Source of the DNA: Sphingomonas telluris | Lineage (GTDB): Bacteria; Pseudomonadota; Alphaproteobacteria; Sphingomonadales; Sphingomonadaceae | Reading direction: 5' to 3' | Assembly: GCF_022568775.1 (NCBI RefSeq) | Contig: NZ_JAKZHW010000001.1 | Span: forward strand, 186,001 to 250,000 | DNA: 64,000 nucleotides | Part shown: positions 1 to 9,431 of the stretch, one piece after another | Numbering within the stretch: position 1 is the first letter of the stretch | How the letters are laid out: each line of letters starts with the position of its first letter | Program-made: the position numbers and the translations under genes | Notes under the pieces: generated by a model | What the model was told of the DNA's origin: nothing | Database searches by the model: none | What the model saw: the letters and a program-made list of their open reading frames with translations, nothing else

Positions 1-708
1 CAGTTCGATCTTCGGGCTCGCCGCGAGCAGGCCGCCGACCATCAGCTCCCAGGCCCTCGTCGGAAGCAAATAGAAGTTGGCGCCCGGAGCGTGCGTCGTG
101 GCGTAGATCGACAGCGCCAGGGAAACGGCCGCGATGACGGCGATGACGGTTCGGATGCGGATCCTGAACCAGACGAGCGCCCAGAGGAGCAGCGGGTAGA
201 AGATGTAGAATTGCTCTTCGACCGCGAGCGACCAGGTGTGCAGCAGCGGCTGGACGTCCGCGTGCGCCGCGAAATAGCCGACTGATTTCCAGAAGTAGAA
301 GTTCGACCCGAACAGCGAGACGCTGAGGAGCGACTTGCCGTAGCTCACGAGTGTGTCGGGGTCGTAGGCCAGAAGCGCGACTGCGGTGCTGACCGCCAGC
401 ACAAGCGTAAGCGCGGGCAGGATGCGCCGGATGCGCCGCTCGTAGAAGCGGCGTATGGAGAACGTCCGGTCGTGGATCGACCGCAGAAGGATCCCGGTGA
501 TCAGGAACCCGGAGATGACGAAGAAGACGTCGACGCCGATGAAGCCTCCTGAAAAGCCCGATATCCCGGCGTGAAACAGGACGACTGGAATGACGGCGAT
601 GGCCCTGAGGCCGTCGATGTCCGACCTGAAATCATGCGTCGGAGTAGGCGGCCGGACGAAGGAACTGGTCGGTTCCTTGTTCGGCTCGGACTTGGCCGCG
701 ATGTCCAC
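1..708 (-). CDS. Acyltransferase 3 (OafA/YrhL type), 3' end outside window
   Basis: Integral-membrane acyltransferase that probably O-acylates a surface polysaccharide. I translated this stretch by hand; 236 codons are visible and the frame runs off the window edge. The N-terminus has DIDGLRAIAVIPVVLFHAG with the family His, then GVDVFFVISGFLITGILL. Further on come HTWSLAVEEQFYIFYPLLLW and LLPTRAWELMVGG, all typical of the OafA/YrhL branch that often carries a C-terminal SGNH domain, which would lie outside. I chose the GTG at 708, one base after the FkbM stop, because GGAAGG lies just upstream. It is probably co-transcribed with the FkbM gene. The family is certain, the acyl donor and acceptor unknown. 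Confidence 0.9.
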   Translation of the reverse strand, partial: MDIAAKSEPNKEPTSSFVRPPTPTHDFRSDIDGLRAIAVIPVVLFHAGISGFSGGFIGVDVFFVISGFLITGILLRSIHDRTFSIRRFYERRIRRILPALTLVLAVSTAVALLAYDPDTLVSYGKSLLSVSLFGSNFYFWKSVGYFAAHADVQPLLHTWSLAVEEQFYIFYPLLLWALVWFRIRIRTVIAVIAAVSLALSIYATTHAPGANFYLLPTRAWELMVGGLLAASPKIEL

Positions 709-709
709 T

Positions 710-1459
710 TCAGCCTTCCGGGTTGGCCGGAGCGAAATGGTCGAAGGAAATGAATTCGGGACGCAGGGCGGAGCCGCGCTGCGCGAACAGGATATCGACC
801 TGGACCAGGTCGACGCCGTTCGGCCTGCTAAAGCCCGAAATATCGAGCGGAACGAAGCCCTTCGAGTCCATCGCGTTCAGGACCTCGAGCATCGTCGGCG
901 CGCCCTTGTTGTAGGGCAAGAGCGCGACCTCGAGCTGGATCAGCTCGCAGCGCGATAGCGTTTCGGCTCCGCCGGCGAGGATTTCGAGCTCAGCGCCCTG
1001 AACGTCCACCTTAAGGAAGAGCGGAGCGGCAAAGCCCTCCGCCAGCTCGTCCAGGGTCCGCGTAAAGTATGTCCGCTCCTTTCGCGGAGCGTTGCTCTGC
1101 TCCGGGAAGTAGGAGGAGCCCGTCTCCATCTCGTAGAAGGTCACTTCGCGGCCTGCGGTCGACCCCAGCACGGCGGAAGCGAATGAGACGTTGTCCAGCT
1201 CCGTGCAGATCGCTTGCAGGCCGGCCGCTTTGCCATCCTGCGCTTCGACCATCAGGATCGGCGCGTCCGGAAAGAGGCGATGCGCAAGCCGCGTCCAATC
1301 GCCCTGATAAGCGCCGACGTCGATGATCCCGGCCGGCCGGAAACCTTTTGCGATCAGCCGCCGATAGGCCGCTTCCTCGTCCGACAGAGCGGATTCGTGT
1401 CCAAGAACTTTGGTGAGAGCACGCTCGACTTTGCCGGGAAGGATCGACATGCCCTTCAT
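710..1459 (-). CDS. FkbM family methyltransferase
   Basis: SAM-dependent O-methyltransferase of the FkbM family (about 249 residues), commonly found modifying sugars of surface polysaccharides. The SAM-binding motif I is GIIDVGAYQGDWT near residues 44-56, the acidic strand-2 end is LMVEAQ near 70, and the FkbM signature LFLKVDVQGAELEILAG lies near 147-163. There is no signal peptide, so it is cytoplasmic. The next gene on the same strand, an acyltransferase, starts immediately after the stop, so the two probably decorate the same polymer. Start choice is between ATG 1459 and ATG 1450; neither has a good ribosome-binding site. The substrate is unknown. Confidence 0.88.
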   Translation of the reverse strand: MKGMSILPGKVERALTKVLGHESALSDEEAAYRRLIAKGFRPAGIIDVGAYQGDWTRLAHRLFPDAPILMVEAQDGKAAGLQAICTELDNVSFASAVLGSTAGREVTFYEMETGSSYFPEQSNAPRKERTYFTRTLDELAEGFAAPLFLKVDVQGAELEILAGGAETLSRCELIQLEVALLPYNKGAPTMLEVLNAMDSKGFVPLDISGFSRPNGVDLVQVDILFAQRGSALRPEFISFDHFAPANPEG

Positions 1460-1582
1460 CTAAGACGCGAATTTCCGAGGCGGCAACATTTGTCTGCTCG
1501 ACTGACCATGATTGGAACAGGGCGAACTCATCTGCAGTCTGCGGGTTGCTGCCGTGGGGCCGTTCACTAGAGTGCGGGGCAA

Positions 1583-2704
1583 ATGTTCGAGACGCCTGAG
1601 ATTGTAACTTCAACCACTTCAGGCTCGCCGCGGCGCGGTCCGGCGGAAGTCCTGTCTATTCAATTCCTGCGCTTCGTCGCGGCCTTCGCCGTCGTGATCT
1701 TCCATTCGCAGCAGGCGCTCACCAAGGGTGCGCCCGGAACGCTCGGTTATTGGTTCGAGCTTGGCGCCGCGGGCGTCCACGTGTTCTTCGTCATTAGCGG
1801 CTTCGTGATCATGCACACAAGCTTCGGCGGAACCGACGTGGGCATGCCGACGAAACGCTTCCTGTTGCGGCGTTTCGTCCGAATCTTCCCGATCTACTGG
1901 CTGTGCTGCGCAGCGTACGTCGCCTACCATCAGTCCTTCGGCACTCCGTACGAGTTGACGCCGCTGCAGTGGCTGGGAGCGTTCCTGCTTCTGCCCGTGC
2001 AATCGTCCGCGATCATCGGGCCGGGATGGACGCTCTCGTACGAGCTCTATTTCTACATCTGCTTCGCCGCGTTGCTTTGGCTGCCGGCGCTCAGTGCTTT
2101 GCTGGTCCTGACCGGATTCTTCGTCGGTTCGATCGCCTTGGGGGTACTGGTCGGCTTTACCGGTCCGCTCGCGATCGGGACGAACCCGCTGATCCTGGAG
2201 TTCTGCGCGGGCTGCTGGCTCGGCTATTTCTTCGCCCGGCGAAAGGTCGGAACGCGACCGTTGGGATTGAGCCTGGTCGCGATTGGCGTTGTGATGTTCA
2301 TTCTCGGAGCGCTGATCGACTACCGAACGGTGCCGCTGTCAGTGATCTGGGGAATTCCGAGCATCCTGCTAGTGACCGGATGCTTGCTGTTCGAGCAGGC
2401 GGGGCCGCTGCCGAGGTTGCTGCGGCGCCTAAGCCACCTCGGTGACTCTTCTTACGTCCTGTACCTCATCCACATCCTGTGCATCACCATCGTGCTCGAT
2501 ATCGGGTTCGATGCGCTGGTTCCGATGGCGCCGATCGACAGCGTCGTTGGCGCAATCATTCTCTCGATGGTGTGCGCGGCGCTGGCAGCGGCGATCTTTC
2601 ACTTCATCGAGAAGCCAATGCTCAAGTGGCTGCGCCGCAACGTCGTGGACCGCTTTTCCTCGCGGCGGCCGACGCCGTCTTCAGTGGAAGCGTTGAACCC
2701 CTAG
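1583..2704 (+). CDS. Acyltransferase family membrane protein (ExoZ-like)
   Basis: A 373-residue multi-spanning acyltransferase 3 protein. It has IQFLRFVAAFAVVIFHSQQA with the conserved His near residue 33, then AAGVHVFFVISGFVIMHTS, and RRFVRIFPIYWLC, which is the R/K-RxxRIxPxYW motif of the ExoZ/OafA group. About ten hydrophobic helices follow. It probably adds acetyl or a related group to exopolysaccharide precursors at the inner membrane. It is divergent from the FkbM/acyltransferase pair and convergent with the SleB-type gene, with which it shares the four bases CTAG as overlapping stop codons. This is the second acyltransferase in the locus and is not a duplicate of the one at the window edge. 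Confidence 0.88.
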   Translation: MFETPEIVTSTTSGSPRRGPAEVLSIQFLRFVAAFAVVIFHSQQALTKGAPGTLGYWFELGAAGVHVFFVISGFVIMHTSFGGTDVGMPTKRFLLRRFVRIFPIYWLCCAAYVAYHQSFGTPYELTPLQWLGAFLLLPVQSSAIIGPGWTLSYELYFYICFAALLWLPALSALLVLTGFFVGSIALGVLVGFTGPLAIGTNPLILEFCAGCWLGYFFARRKVGTRPLGLSLVAIGVVMFILGALIDYRTVPLSVIWGIPSILLVTGCLLFEQAGPLPRLLRRLSHLGDSSYVLYLIHILCITIVLDIGFDALVPMAPIDSVVGAIILSMVCAALAAAIFHFIEKPMLKWLRRNVVDRFSSRRPTPSSVEALNP

Positions 2705-3795
2705 CAGCCGCTCCTGCCGCCCTGCGAGCGGACGTTGTTCGCGGACAGCGGTCGCAGATGGTTCGAGGAACTGCCGGTGTTGCAGCTTTCCTGCTGCTTC
2801 TTGGCCGGCCGTGTCTCGGTCGCTGCGGGCGCGAGGCCCGGTCCATCGAGCAACAAGGAGCCTTTCGATGCATCGGCGGCCAATTGCGGCTTGGCTTCGA
2901 CCGGCGTTACCAGTTGACCGCCCGGCGCCTGAAGCGCGTCGGGATCGGGCGTCGAGATGATTGGATCCACGGCGTTGTCCGCCGCGTCCAGCGCAACTTC
3001 CACGGTCGCGGGTGAAGGCGGCGCGGGCTCGTTCCCGGCATATTTTTGGGAAAAAGCCGAGCTCGATCCGAGGCCGTTCTTCAAACGATAGAAGATGTGT
3101 CGGCCGATCTGCACCGACTTGTCCAGGGAGTCCGCCCAGTAGGGCAGCACGAAATCGGCGTGATAGTGCGTTGCGTGTCCAACCGGCGCGAAGACTTTTC
3201 CGGCAAGCGCCTGCTCCGCAAGCTTCTGCGCCTGCTTCCACAGCGAGGGCACGGGAACCCGGGCGAGCGAGCCGTCGCACGTGAACGTGAACTGGCAGCC
3301 GGTGACGCGATCCGAGCCTTGGTAGACGACCCCGCAGACACTCGAAGGGTAGGCGGGATGACGCATGCGATTGAGCACAACCTGGGCGACGGCGCGCTCG
3401 CCATCGGCGCCCTCGGACGCAGCCTCGTAATAGACCGCCTGCGTCAGGCACTCGAGCGCGCGCTTCCGACTGACATCGTCCGCCTTCAACTTGAAAGCGG
3501 CGGCGGCCGTATCGGGGCGCCCTGAGAAAGCGCGCTCCGCATTCTCCTTCATCGCTTCCTCGGGCGAAATCGGACGCAGCAAGTCGGGCGGCGGAAGGTT
3601 GAGGCTCATCGCCGAACCGTTCGAGGCTTCCTGCACGCTTTTCTTCGAAGGCAGCTTGATTGTGGCCGAGCGGCCGTCGCTGAAGAGCATCAAGGCGGCA
3701 ATTGCGAACGCCAGCAGCGCAACGAAGATGCCGGCCAACGCCCAATGGCGCTTATGCCGGAGGACCGACCATTGCCCTACAGGTTCGATCTTCAC
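2701..3795 (-). CDS. Cell wall hydrolase, SleB-type
   Basis: Membrane-anchored peptidoglycan hydrolase of the SleB/Hydrolase_2 family, 364 residues from the GTG at 3795. A basic N-terminus is followed by one transmembrane helix (HWALAGIFVALLAFAIAALM). The catalytic domain lies around residues 100-220: LTQAVYYEAASEGADGERAV with the likely catalytic Glu, then VVLNRMRHPAYPSSVCGVVY and ATHYHADFVLPYWA. The C-terminal 130 residues are proline- and alanine-rich and look disordered. The GTG overlaps the stop of the WecG-type gene by four bases (GTGA), so it is translationally coupled to polymer synthesis. It may remodel the wall for polysaccharide export (inference). Confidence 0.87.
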   Translation of the reverse strand: MKIEPVGQWSVLRHKRHWALAGIFVALLAFAIAALMLFSDGRSATIKLPSKKSVQEASNGSAMSLNLPPPDLLRPISPEEAMKENAERAFSGRPDTAAAAFKLKADDVSRKRALECLTQAVYYEAASEGADGERAVAQVVLNRMRHPAYPSSVCGVVYQGSDRVTGCQFTFTCDGSLARVPVPSLWKQAQKLAEQALAGKVFAPVGHATHYHADFVLPYWADSLDKSVQIGRHIFYRLKNGLGSSSAFSQKYAGNEPAPPSPATVEVALDAADNAVDPIISTPDPDALQAPGGQLVTPVEAKPQLAADASKGSLLLDGPGLAPAATETRPAKKQQESCNTGSSSNHLRPLSANNVRSQGGRSGC

Positions 3796-4544
3796 ACGGC
3801 ACTCCGCCGCCAGCGATAGGCGAGGACAAAAATGGCCGGACCGTCGACCAGATAGCGCTTCCACAGACGCCGGGGATTGGTGAGTAGCCGGTGAGCCCAT
3901 TCCAGGCCCAGGCGCCGGGCCAGGACGGGCGCTCGCTTCTGGTCGCCCGTCAGGAATTCGAGCGCAGCCCCGATGCACAAGGCGAGCCCGCGAGCGCCGT
4001 CTATCTTCGCCGCCTCTGCGGCAATCAACTCCTGCTGCGGCGATCCGACGCAGATGAAGGCGAAGCGCGCCTTGGAGTTGGCGATGAAATTGGCTGCCTC
4101 TCGTCGGGCCGCGGGATTGCGCATCAGGCCCATCGGGGGACAATGCTGCACGAATTCCACGTGCGGATATCGCGCCTGGAGGCCGCGCAGCAGGCTGTCA
4201 TCGCCACCGATGACCGCCAGCCGGTCGCCGCGCGCGATCACGCCCTGGAACATCAACTCGACCAGATCGCTTCCTGGGATTACGGGCAATTCGAGATTGC
4301 GCCACTTAGCCAGGCGCGCGAGCACCTTGCTGTCGCAGACGCATAGGTCGGCATCGCGATAGGCTTCGGCCAGCTCCGGGATCTGTTCGCCCTGCTTGTG
4401 CAGCCGGACCATGTGATCGACGTTCGGCGTGACGAGATACTGGTACTTGCTGTCCGCGCTTACGCTCGCGACGCGGGAGACCAGCGCGTCGAGCGCCAAG
4501 ACATCGAAGCCGACGTCCAGAAAGCTCTCACGATTAGTAGGCAT
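3792..4544 (-). CDS. WecG/TagA/CpsF family glycosyltransferase
   Basis: A 250-residue glycosyltransferase of family GT26, expected to add the second sugar (often ManNAc(A) or glucose) to a polyprenyl-linked precursor on the cytoplasmic side. Diagnostic segments are YLVTPNVDHMVRL, DADLCVCDSKVLA, PVIPGSDLVELMF, RLAVIGGDDSLLRGL and ARFAFICVGSPQQELIA. The ATG at 4544 overlaps the upstream sugar-transferase stop by 11 bases, and the downstream wall-hydrolase gene overlaps it by four. Tight coupling to the priming enzyme supports a role in building the repeat unit. Acceptor and donor sugars cannot be told from sequence. Confidence 0.9.
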   Translation of the reverse strand: MPTNRESFLDVGFDVLALDALVSRVASVSADSKYQYLVTPNVDHMVRLHKQGEQIPELAEAYRDADLCVCDSKVLARLAKWRNLELPVIPGSDLVELMFQGVIARGDRLAVIGGDDSLLRGLQARYPHVEFVQHCPPMGLMRNPAARREAANFIANSKARFAFICVGSPQQELIAAEAAKIDGARGLALCIGAALEFLTGDQKRAPVLARRLGLEWAHRLLTNPRRLWKRYLVDGPAIFVLAYRWRRSAV

Positions 4545-6000
4545 CGCGGTCGAACAGCACCGCTCGTGCCGTTGCGAACAGGATACGGACATCCAGCCAT
4601 AGCGACCAGTGATCGATATATTGCTTGTCGAGCTCGACCCGCCGCTTGGCGCGATCGATGGTCCGGATCTCGCCGCGCAGGCCACGGACCTGTGCGAGGC
4701 CGGTAATGCCCGGCTTCACCCGGTGGCGGCCGGCATAACCGCGCACGGCGTCCTGATAGTAATGGTCGCCGACACGCATCTCGAGCGCGTGGGGCCGCGG
4801 CCCCACCAGCGACATGTCGCCACGAATGACGTTCAGAAGCTGCGGTAGCTCGTCGATGCTGAGCTTGCGCAGGACGCGGCCGACCGGTGTTACGCGCGGA
4901 TCGTCTTTGGTCGTCGTCGCGCGGGCGCCAACGTCCGTCATGTCCGCGTACATCGTGCGGAACTTGTAGACGTTGATGACCTCGTTGTTGAAGCCGACGC
5001 GCGGCTGCACGAAGAGGATCGGACCCGGGCTCGACAGGCGCACGAGCAGCGCCGCGACGCCTATGACGGGCGCGAGAAAGACCAGAGCGATGCCGGCGAT
5101 CAGCAGATCCTCGCCGTGCTTCACGAACTGGTTGATGTCCCGGAACGGCCGTTGCCACAGGTTGAGAACGGGCAGGGAGCCCAAGAGGTGCACCTTGTAG
5201 TCCGGTGCAAGCTCGATCGCTTCCGCAGGGATCAGCGAGACGTCCACGGACACCTCGCTCAACCCGTCCACGATGTCGTGGAGGCGGGCCGGCGGCAGGT
5301 TGGGAACGCTGATCAGCACCTGGTCGATCTCGCCGCGCCGGGCGAGCTCCGCAAGCTGCTCGTAGCCGCCAAGGAACTTTAAGTCTTCGAGAGCGCCGAC
5401 CTTGGGGCGATCATCGGCGACACCCACGAACCGCAAATGCGGGAGCTCGAGACCATCCAGAAGCCGCCTGATCATCTTGAGCGACTGAGGGTCGGCCCCA
5501 TAGAAAGCGATGCGCTGCTCGATTGCTCCTCGTGCGGCCAGCCGATCGAGGTAACGCCCGATCAAGGGCCGCGAGATCCCGAGCGTCGAGATCATCGACG
5601 CGAGGAACAGCAAGCTGACCCCGCGGGAGTAATTGTCGATCATGCCGAACTGCCAGACGAGCGCCGAGGCGACCAGAGTGGCGACGATGGCGTCGACGAA
5701 CACTTCGCCGTCTCCGTCGACGAGGTCGACCAGCGTTCGGCGGTACGCCTTCCTCGACGAGCGGATCAGCAGGAACGTCGCGGCCATGACGGCGAATGCG
5801 AAAACATGGACCGAAAGGATCACTCGCACGCCGACCAATTGATCGTACGCGAATAGCGCCATCGGAGCACTGATCGCCAGGCAGATCAGGTCCGCGGCGA
5901 GGAAAATCGGCCCGACAATATTCGACGTGAACCGAACGCCGGGCTTGGAGGCGCGCTTTGGCACCTCGACTGGAGCGGCTGCGTTTTCAGCGCCCGGCAT
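4534..6000 (-). CDS. Undecaprenyl-phosphate sugar phosphotransferase (WcaJ/GumD type)
   Basis: Polyisoprenyl-phosphate hexose-1-phosphate transferase, 488 residues, that starts exopolysaccharide repeat-unit synthesis on undecaprenyl phosphate at the inner membrane. Four or five N-terminal helices (residues about 25-145) precede a CoA-binding-like domain ([14 protein letters not shown]). The C-terminal bacterial sugar transferase domain has [31 protein letters not shown] and [13 protein letters not shown], the conserved PGPRP-like catalytic region. Donor is likely UDP-glucose or UDP-galactose by family analogy. The ATG overlaps the TPR gene's stop by one base (TGATG), so the four minus-strand genes from the TPR gene to the wall hydrolase form one operon. 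Confidence 0.93.
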   Translation of the reverse strand: MPGAENAAAPVEVPKRASKPGVRFTSNIVGPIFLAADLICLAISAPMALFAYDQLVGVRVILSVHVFAFAVMAATFLLIRSSRKAYRRTLVDLVDGDGEVFVDAIVATLVASALVWQFGMIDNYSRGVSLLFLASMISTLGISRPLIGRYLDRLAARGAIEQRIAFYGADPQSLKMIRRLLDGLELPHLRFVGVADDRPKVGALEDLKFLGGYEQLAELARRGEIDQVLISVPNLPPARLHDIVDGLSEVSVDVSLIPAEAIELAPDYKVHLLGSLPVLNLWQRPFRDINQFVKHGEDLLIAGIALVFLAPVIGVAALLVRLSSPGPILFVQPRVGFNNEVINVYKFRTMYADMTDVGARATTTKDDPRVTPVGRVLRKLSIDELPQLLNVIRGDMSLVGPRPHALEMRVGDHYYQDAVRGYAGRHRVKPGITGLAQVRGLRGEIRTIDRAKRRVELDKQYIDHWSLWLDVRILFATARAVLFDRDAY

Positions 6001-7436
6001 CAGATGAACTCTCTGGCAAGCGACACGTCGCGCTGCTGCGCAAACTCGGCATCGACGCTCTGGACGCCCTGCGGACCCTGGGTGCGGGCGACATGGGCAC
6101 GAAGGGCTTCATACAGTTCGAAGTTGGCCGGGATGTCGTGGAACGCATTCCAGAGTGTCCTGTCGAACTGACGGGCATCGCCCGCCGCCGCATAAGCATT
6201 GGCGAGCACGAGACGATCGCGCCCGGACTTGGGCATTACGCTGATCAATCTCTGCGCGTCGGTGATGGCCGCTTTTGCCTGCCCGGACCTTATTTCCAAG
6301 TTAATACGGCCTCTTAGGGCCGTAACATGGTCCGGCTCCTTCTCCAGGATCGTATTGAACAGCTGCTTCGCTTCGGCCTGTTGTCCTGTTTGGGCGAGGT
6401 AATCTGCAATCACGGCGTTCAGGCTCATATTCGCAATTGTCACCGGGAGTTTCGGTGCATTTCCGACCAAGGCCGCCGCATCCTCCGGATGGCCCACGGT
6501 GTTGAAATAGGTGGCAAAGGCGAGCTGCTGGTCCGGCGTGGCGTCGGCCGCCGCCTTCCGCGCCGCCGCGACCGCTTCGGGAGTCTTCCAGCGAGTAGCC
6601 CAGATGCGAAGGACCGCCTCGACATCGTCGGGCGAGGCATCGCGATTGAGGTAGGGCTCCGAAAGGCGCTTCGCGGCCTCGAGGTTGTTAGCCCGGAAAG
6701 CCGCGTCGATCGCGGTATATCCCGCATCGCGATCCTTGGGATTGAGCTGCGCGACCTGGCTCGCGGCTGTCACGACAGCCGGCCAGTTCGCGCTCCTTTG
6801 CTGGATTGCGACCAGCGCCTTCAGTGAACCGATGTCGTCGGGCTTGGCCTTCACCTGGCCTTCGAGCAGCGTAACAGCCTCGTCGCGCTGGCCCATGGTT
6901 AGGAGGATCCGCGCCTTCAGCAGCTTCGCGCTCGGATCGTAGGGGTAGGCCTGAAGGAGCGCATCCGACTGCTTGTTGGCCTCGTCGAGGTCGTTCCTGC
7001 GAAGCGCGACGTAGCCGTAGGCGAGCTTCACAGCTGGATGTTCCGGAACGAGCAACTCCAACTGGCGGGCGTGCTGCTCGGCCATATCGATGTTGCCGCT
7101 GAGCAACGCCAGCTGTGTCATTGTTCCCAGGACGTCGGCGTTCGTGCGGTCCAGCTCATGCGCTCGCGTGAGGGCGTAATAAGCATCCGGATAGGCCCCG
7201 AGCTTGAGCTGAACCTTGCCCAGCTCGTTCCAATAATCGGGGTCGTCATCCTGCGCGGCGACCAGCTTCAGCAGGGCCGAGCGAGCCGTCTTCAAATCGC
7301 CCGCGGCTATCGCGGCCTGGTAGTCGCTGAAGGCGGCGCGAGCGCGCGATTCCGACGAATTGCAGCCCGTCAGCGCAAGCGAAAGGGCCGTGGCGGCCAT
7401 GCAACAAACCGCAAAAAACGGGCGTCGAAACTTCAT
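6000..7436 (-). CDS. TPR-repeat lipoprotein of the EPS/exosortase locus
   Basis: A 478-residue tetratricopeptide-repeat protein. The N-terminus is a lipoprotein signal with lipobox ALTGC near residue 25. About ten degenerate TPR helical pairs follow, for example WNELGKVQLKLGAYPDAYYA and ALTRAHELDRTNADVLGTM. TPR lipoproteins are common in exosortase/EPS loci, where they probably act as periplasmic scaffolds between polymerisation and export; that role is inference. It is the first gene of a minus-strand operon and divergent from the wza-like gene. No Shine-Dalgarno sequence precedes the ATG, so the message may be leaderless. Confidence 0.85.
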   Translation of the reverse strand: MKFRRPFFAVCCMAATALSLALTGCNSSESRARAAFSDYQAAIAAGDLKTARSALLKLVAAQDDDPDYWNELGKVQLKLGAYPDAYYALTRAHELDRTNADVLGTMTQLALLSGNIDMAEQHARQLELLVPEHPAVKLAYGYVALRRNDLDEANKQSDALLQAYPYDPSAKLLKARILLTMGQRDEAVTLLEGQVKAKPDDIGSLKALVAIQQRSANWPAVVTAASQVAQLNPKDRDAGYTAIDAAFRANNLEAAKRLSEPYLNRDASPDDVEAVLRIWATRWKTPEAVAAARKAAADATPDQQLAFATYFNTVGHPEDAAALVGNAPKLPVTIANMSLNAVIADYLAQTGQQAEAKQLFNTILEKEPDHVTALRGRINLEIRSGQAKAAITDAQRLISVMPKSGRDRLVLANAYAAAGDARQFDRTLWNAFHDIPANFELYEALRAHVARTQGPQGVQSVDAEFAQQRDVSLAREFI

Positions 7437-7530
7437 AATTTGAATATACTACTCTGCGAGTTATCTCTTTGTAACCTAGTATGGCCACGGGCGGGGCACC
7501 TCACGTGCGCTTCGGGCGAAAGGATCCTTG
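7437..7530. promoter_or_regulatory. Divergent promoter region between TPR and wza-like genes
   Basis: This 94-base A+T-richer gap must hold the promoters for both EPS half-operons. On the minus strand, ATACTA at 7446-7451 (read as TAGTAT) with TTGTAA at 7469-7474 (read as TTACAA), 17 bases apart, would start transcription about three bases before the TPR gene's ATG. The match to sigma-70 consensus is weak (4/6 and 3/6). On the plus strand AAGGA at 7520-7524 is the ribosome-binding site for the wza-like gene. Confidence 0.35.
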
Positions 7531-8154
7531 GTGCGTAAAGTCTTGATTTCGATCCTCAGTATTCTCCTGATTTCGCTTTCGTTAGCCCAGCCCGCGGGCG
7601 CGCAGACGCGTCCCCCCGTGCCACAAGCGCGAGCCGCGGTTGCGGTTCCCGGACCCGCTTACCGGATCAATCCGGGCGACGAACTTGAAATCCTCGTATG
7701 GGGCGACGAACGGCTCCAACGCTCGGTTCGCGTGCTCCCCGACGGTACATTCGCGTTCCCGCTGATCGGCCAGGTCGTCGCCGCGGGACAACTGCCGGCG
7801 GACCTCGAAAGGGTGATTTCAGCAGCCCTGCAGCCGCAATATCGCGGACCGGTTCCGCAGATCACCGTCAGCGTTAAGAATCCCTCCGGCTACCAATTCT
7901 CGGTAGTGGGGAAGGTCAAGGCGCCCGGGACCTACACGCCTGGACGCTACGTGAATGCGCTGGAAGCGCTTAGTATCGCCGGCGGACCTTCGGAGTTCGC
8001 TTCGATCAATGGCGCCAAGATTCTTCGCAAGAACGGTCAGCAGATCCAGACCATCCGGCTGCGCCTGGGTGACGCCCTCAAGGGCGACAGCACCGCGCTT
8101 TCGGAAAACGACGTTCCGTTCATCCAGAGCGGGGATACTTTGGTGGTGCCCTGA
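7531..8154 (+). CDS. Wza-like polysaccharide export protein
   Basis: Periplasmic/outer-membrane polysaccharide export protein, 207 residues. A signal peptide (LISILSILLISLSLAQPAGA) is followed by the Poly_export domain (YRINPGDELEILVWGDERL, residues about 47-130) and one SLBB domain (YQFSVVGKVKAPGTYTPG). It is shorter than E. coli Wza (about 380), with one SLBB domain and no C-terminal membrane helix, like many alphaproteobacterial homologues. The GTG at 7531 fits the AAGGA site better than the TTG at 7528. It overlaps the next gene by one base (TGATG). Confidence 0.92.
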   Translation: MRKVLISILSILLISLSLAQPAGAQTRPPVPQARAAVAVPGPAYRINPGDELEILVWGDERLQRSVRVLPDGTFAFPLIGQVVAAGQLPADLERVISAALQPQYRGPVPQITVSVKNPSGYQFSVVGKVKAPGTYTPGRYVNALEALSIAGGPSEFASINGAKILRKNGQQIQTIRLRLGDALKGDSTALSENDVPFIQSGDTLVVP

Positions 8155-9431
8155 TGAGATCTTTTCGCAGTCAATGTCTTGCCGCCACGGCCGTGGCGCT
8201 CTTCGCCGTCACCAGTCCGGCCGTTGCGCAAGACACTGAAACGCAGCAGCCGCCTCCGCAGCAGCCGAACGCGAGCGTCGATGCGGAGGACTTGACCCCG
8301 ACGCGTACGCTCAACTTCATCGATTTCACGGCGGGCCTCGGATATTCGTCCAACCCGTTCCTTCGTGTCGTCGATGCGGAAGGATCGTTCTTCGGCCGGC
8401 TTTCGGCGCGAGGCGTGCACACTTGGCGCGGAGAGCACAGCAGCACGAGCATTTCGGGCTTCGTCGAAGGGTCGACCTACTTCAACAATTACGGGCTGGA
8501 GAGCCTGTTCACGCTCGACGCGAACCACACTCAGCAAGTCAGCGAGAAGGTCAGCATCTTCGGATCGGCCGGCGTTAGCGGCGACCTTTCAGGGCAGCTG
8601 AGCAACAGGTTCCTCAATGCCACGCCACCGGGACCAGATCCCACCGTGCCGCTGCCGCCCGGCGGGGTAACCGATCCCAATCTCTTCTCGTTTACCGGCC
8701 GCCAGTATCGCGTCTACGGGCAGGGTGGCGCGTCCATTCGGACGAGCGAGCGCGGATCTCTGACGATTTCCGCAGGCGCTCAGCGTTACATGTACACTGC
8801 TGACGTGCTCAACGATTACACGACGGTCTTTGGCACGGTCGCCTACGATCACTCACTATCCGAGCGTACGACGGTCGGTTTCAGGCTTTCGGGCGAGCAC
8901 ACCGAATACCAGAATTCTTCCGACAGCTCCTCCATTGTCAGCCCGGCGATCACTCTCAACACAAGGCTAAGCGAGGAATGGAGTGCGTCAGGCAGCGTGG
9001 GCGTAAGCTTCACGAAGGTCGATCGAGGCGGGAACAGCGACACTTCGACTGATCTCGCGCTCAGCGGGTCGCTTTGTCGCCAGACGCTCGACGATCGCCT
9101 TTGCGCCAACGTCCAGCGTTTCTCTCAGACCTCGTCGCTGGCCTCGATCCTGACCACGGACACGATCGGCCTCGATTGGTACAAGAAGATCGACGAGAAG
9201 AGCAGCTTGCAACTGTCCGCCGGCTATTCGCACTACGAGGACAAGCAGACGGACGAACTACTGAAGTCGGATTACTTCCGCGCGGGAGCGAGTTACGATC
9301 GTCGCATCAACCCGCGCTTCTCGGTCGGCGCCGAGGTCAGCGCGCGAGCTTACAACCAGCCGGGTCCTAACCCAGATAACGATTACAGCGGTTCGCTTTT
9401 CCTGCGATACCGCCTAGGCGACCTGGGATGA
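8154..9431 (+). CDS. Outer-membrane beta-barrel protein of the EPS export operon
   Basis: A 425-residue secreted protein with a signal peptide ending VTSPAVAQ. A short Gln/Pro linker is followed by alternating beta strands such as TLNFIDFTAGLGYSSNPFLR, RVYGQGGASIRTSERGSLTI and GSLFLRYRLGDLG. It resembles the BBP2-type barrel proteins that sit between wza-like and wzz/gumC-like genes in exosortase-linked EPS operons. It probably forms or supports the outer-membrane exit for the polymer. The C-terminus ends in DLG rather than the usual aromatic residue. Start and stop overlap both neighbours, so it is coupled within the operon. Confidence 0.85.
   Translation: MRSFRSQCLAATAVALFAVTSPAVAQDTETQQPPPQQPNASVDAEDLTPTRTLNFIDFTAGLGYSSNPFLRVVDAEGSFFGRLSARGVHTWRGEHSSTSISGFVEGSTYFNNYGLESLFTLDANHTQQVSEKVSIFGSAGVSGDLSGQLSNRFLNATPPGPDPTVPLPPGGVTDPNLFSFTGRQYRVYGQGGASIRTSERGSLTISAGAQRYMYTADVLNDYTTVFGTVAYDHSLSERTTVGFRLSGEHTEYQNSSDSSSIVSPAITLNTRLSEEWSASGSVGVSFTKVDRGGNSDTSTDLALSGSLCRQTLDDRLCANVQRFSQTSSLASILTTDTIGLDWYKKIDEKSSLQLSAGYSHYEDKQTDELLKSDYFRAGASYDRRINPRFSVGAEVSARAYNQPGPNPDNDYSGSLFLRYRLGDLG

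Noticed and set aside
1011..1613. A 200-codon minus-strand frame overlapping FkbM
   Set aside because: It is a shifted reading of the FkbM gene, without motifs.
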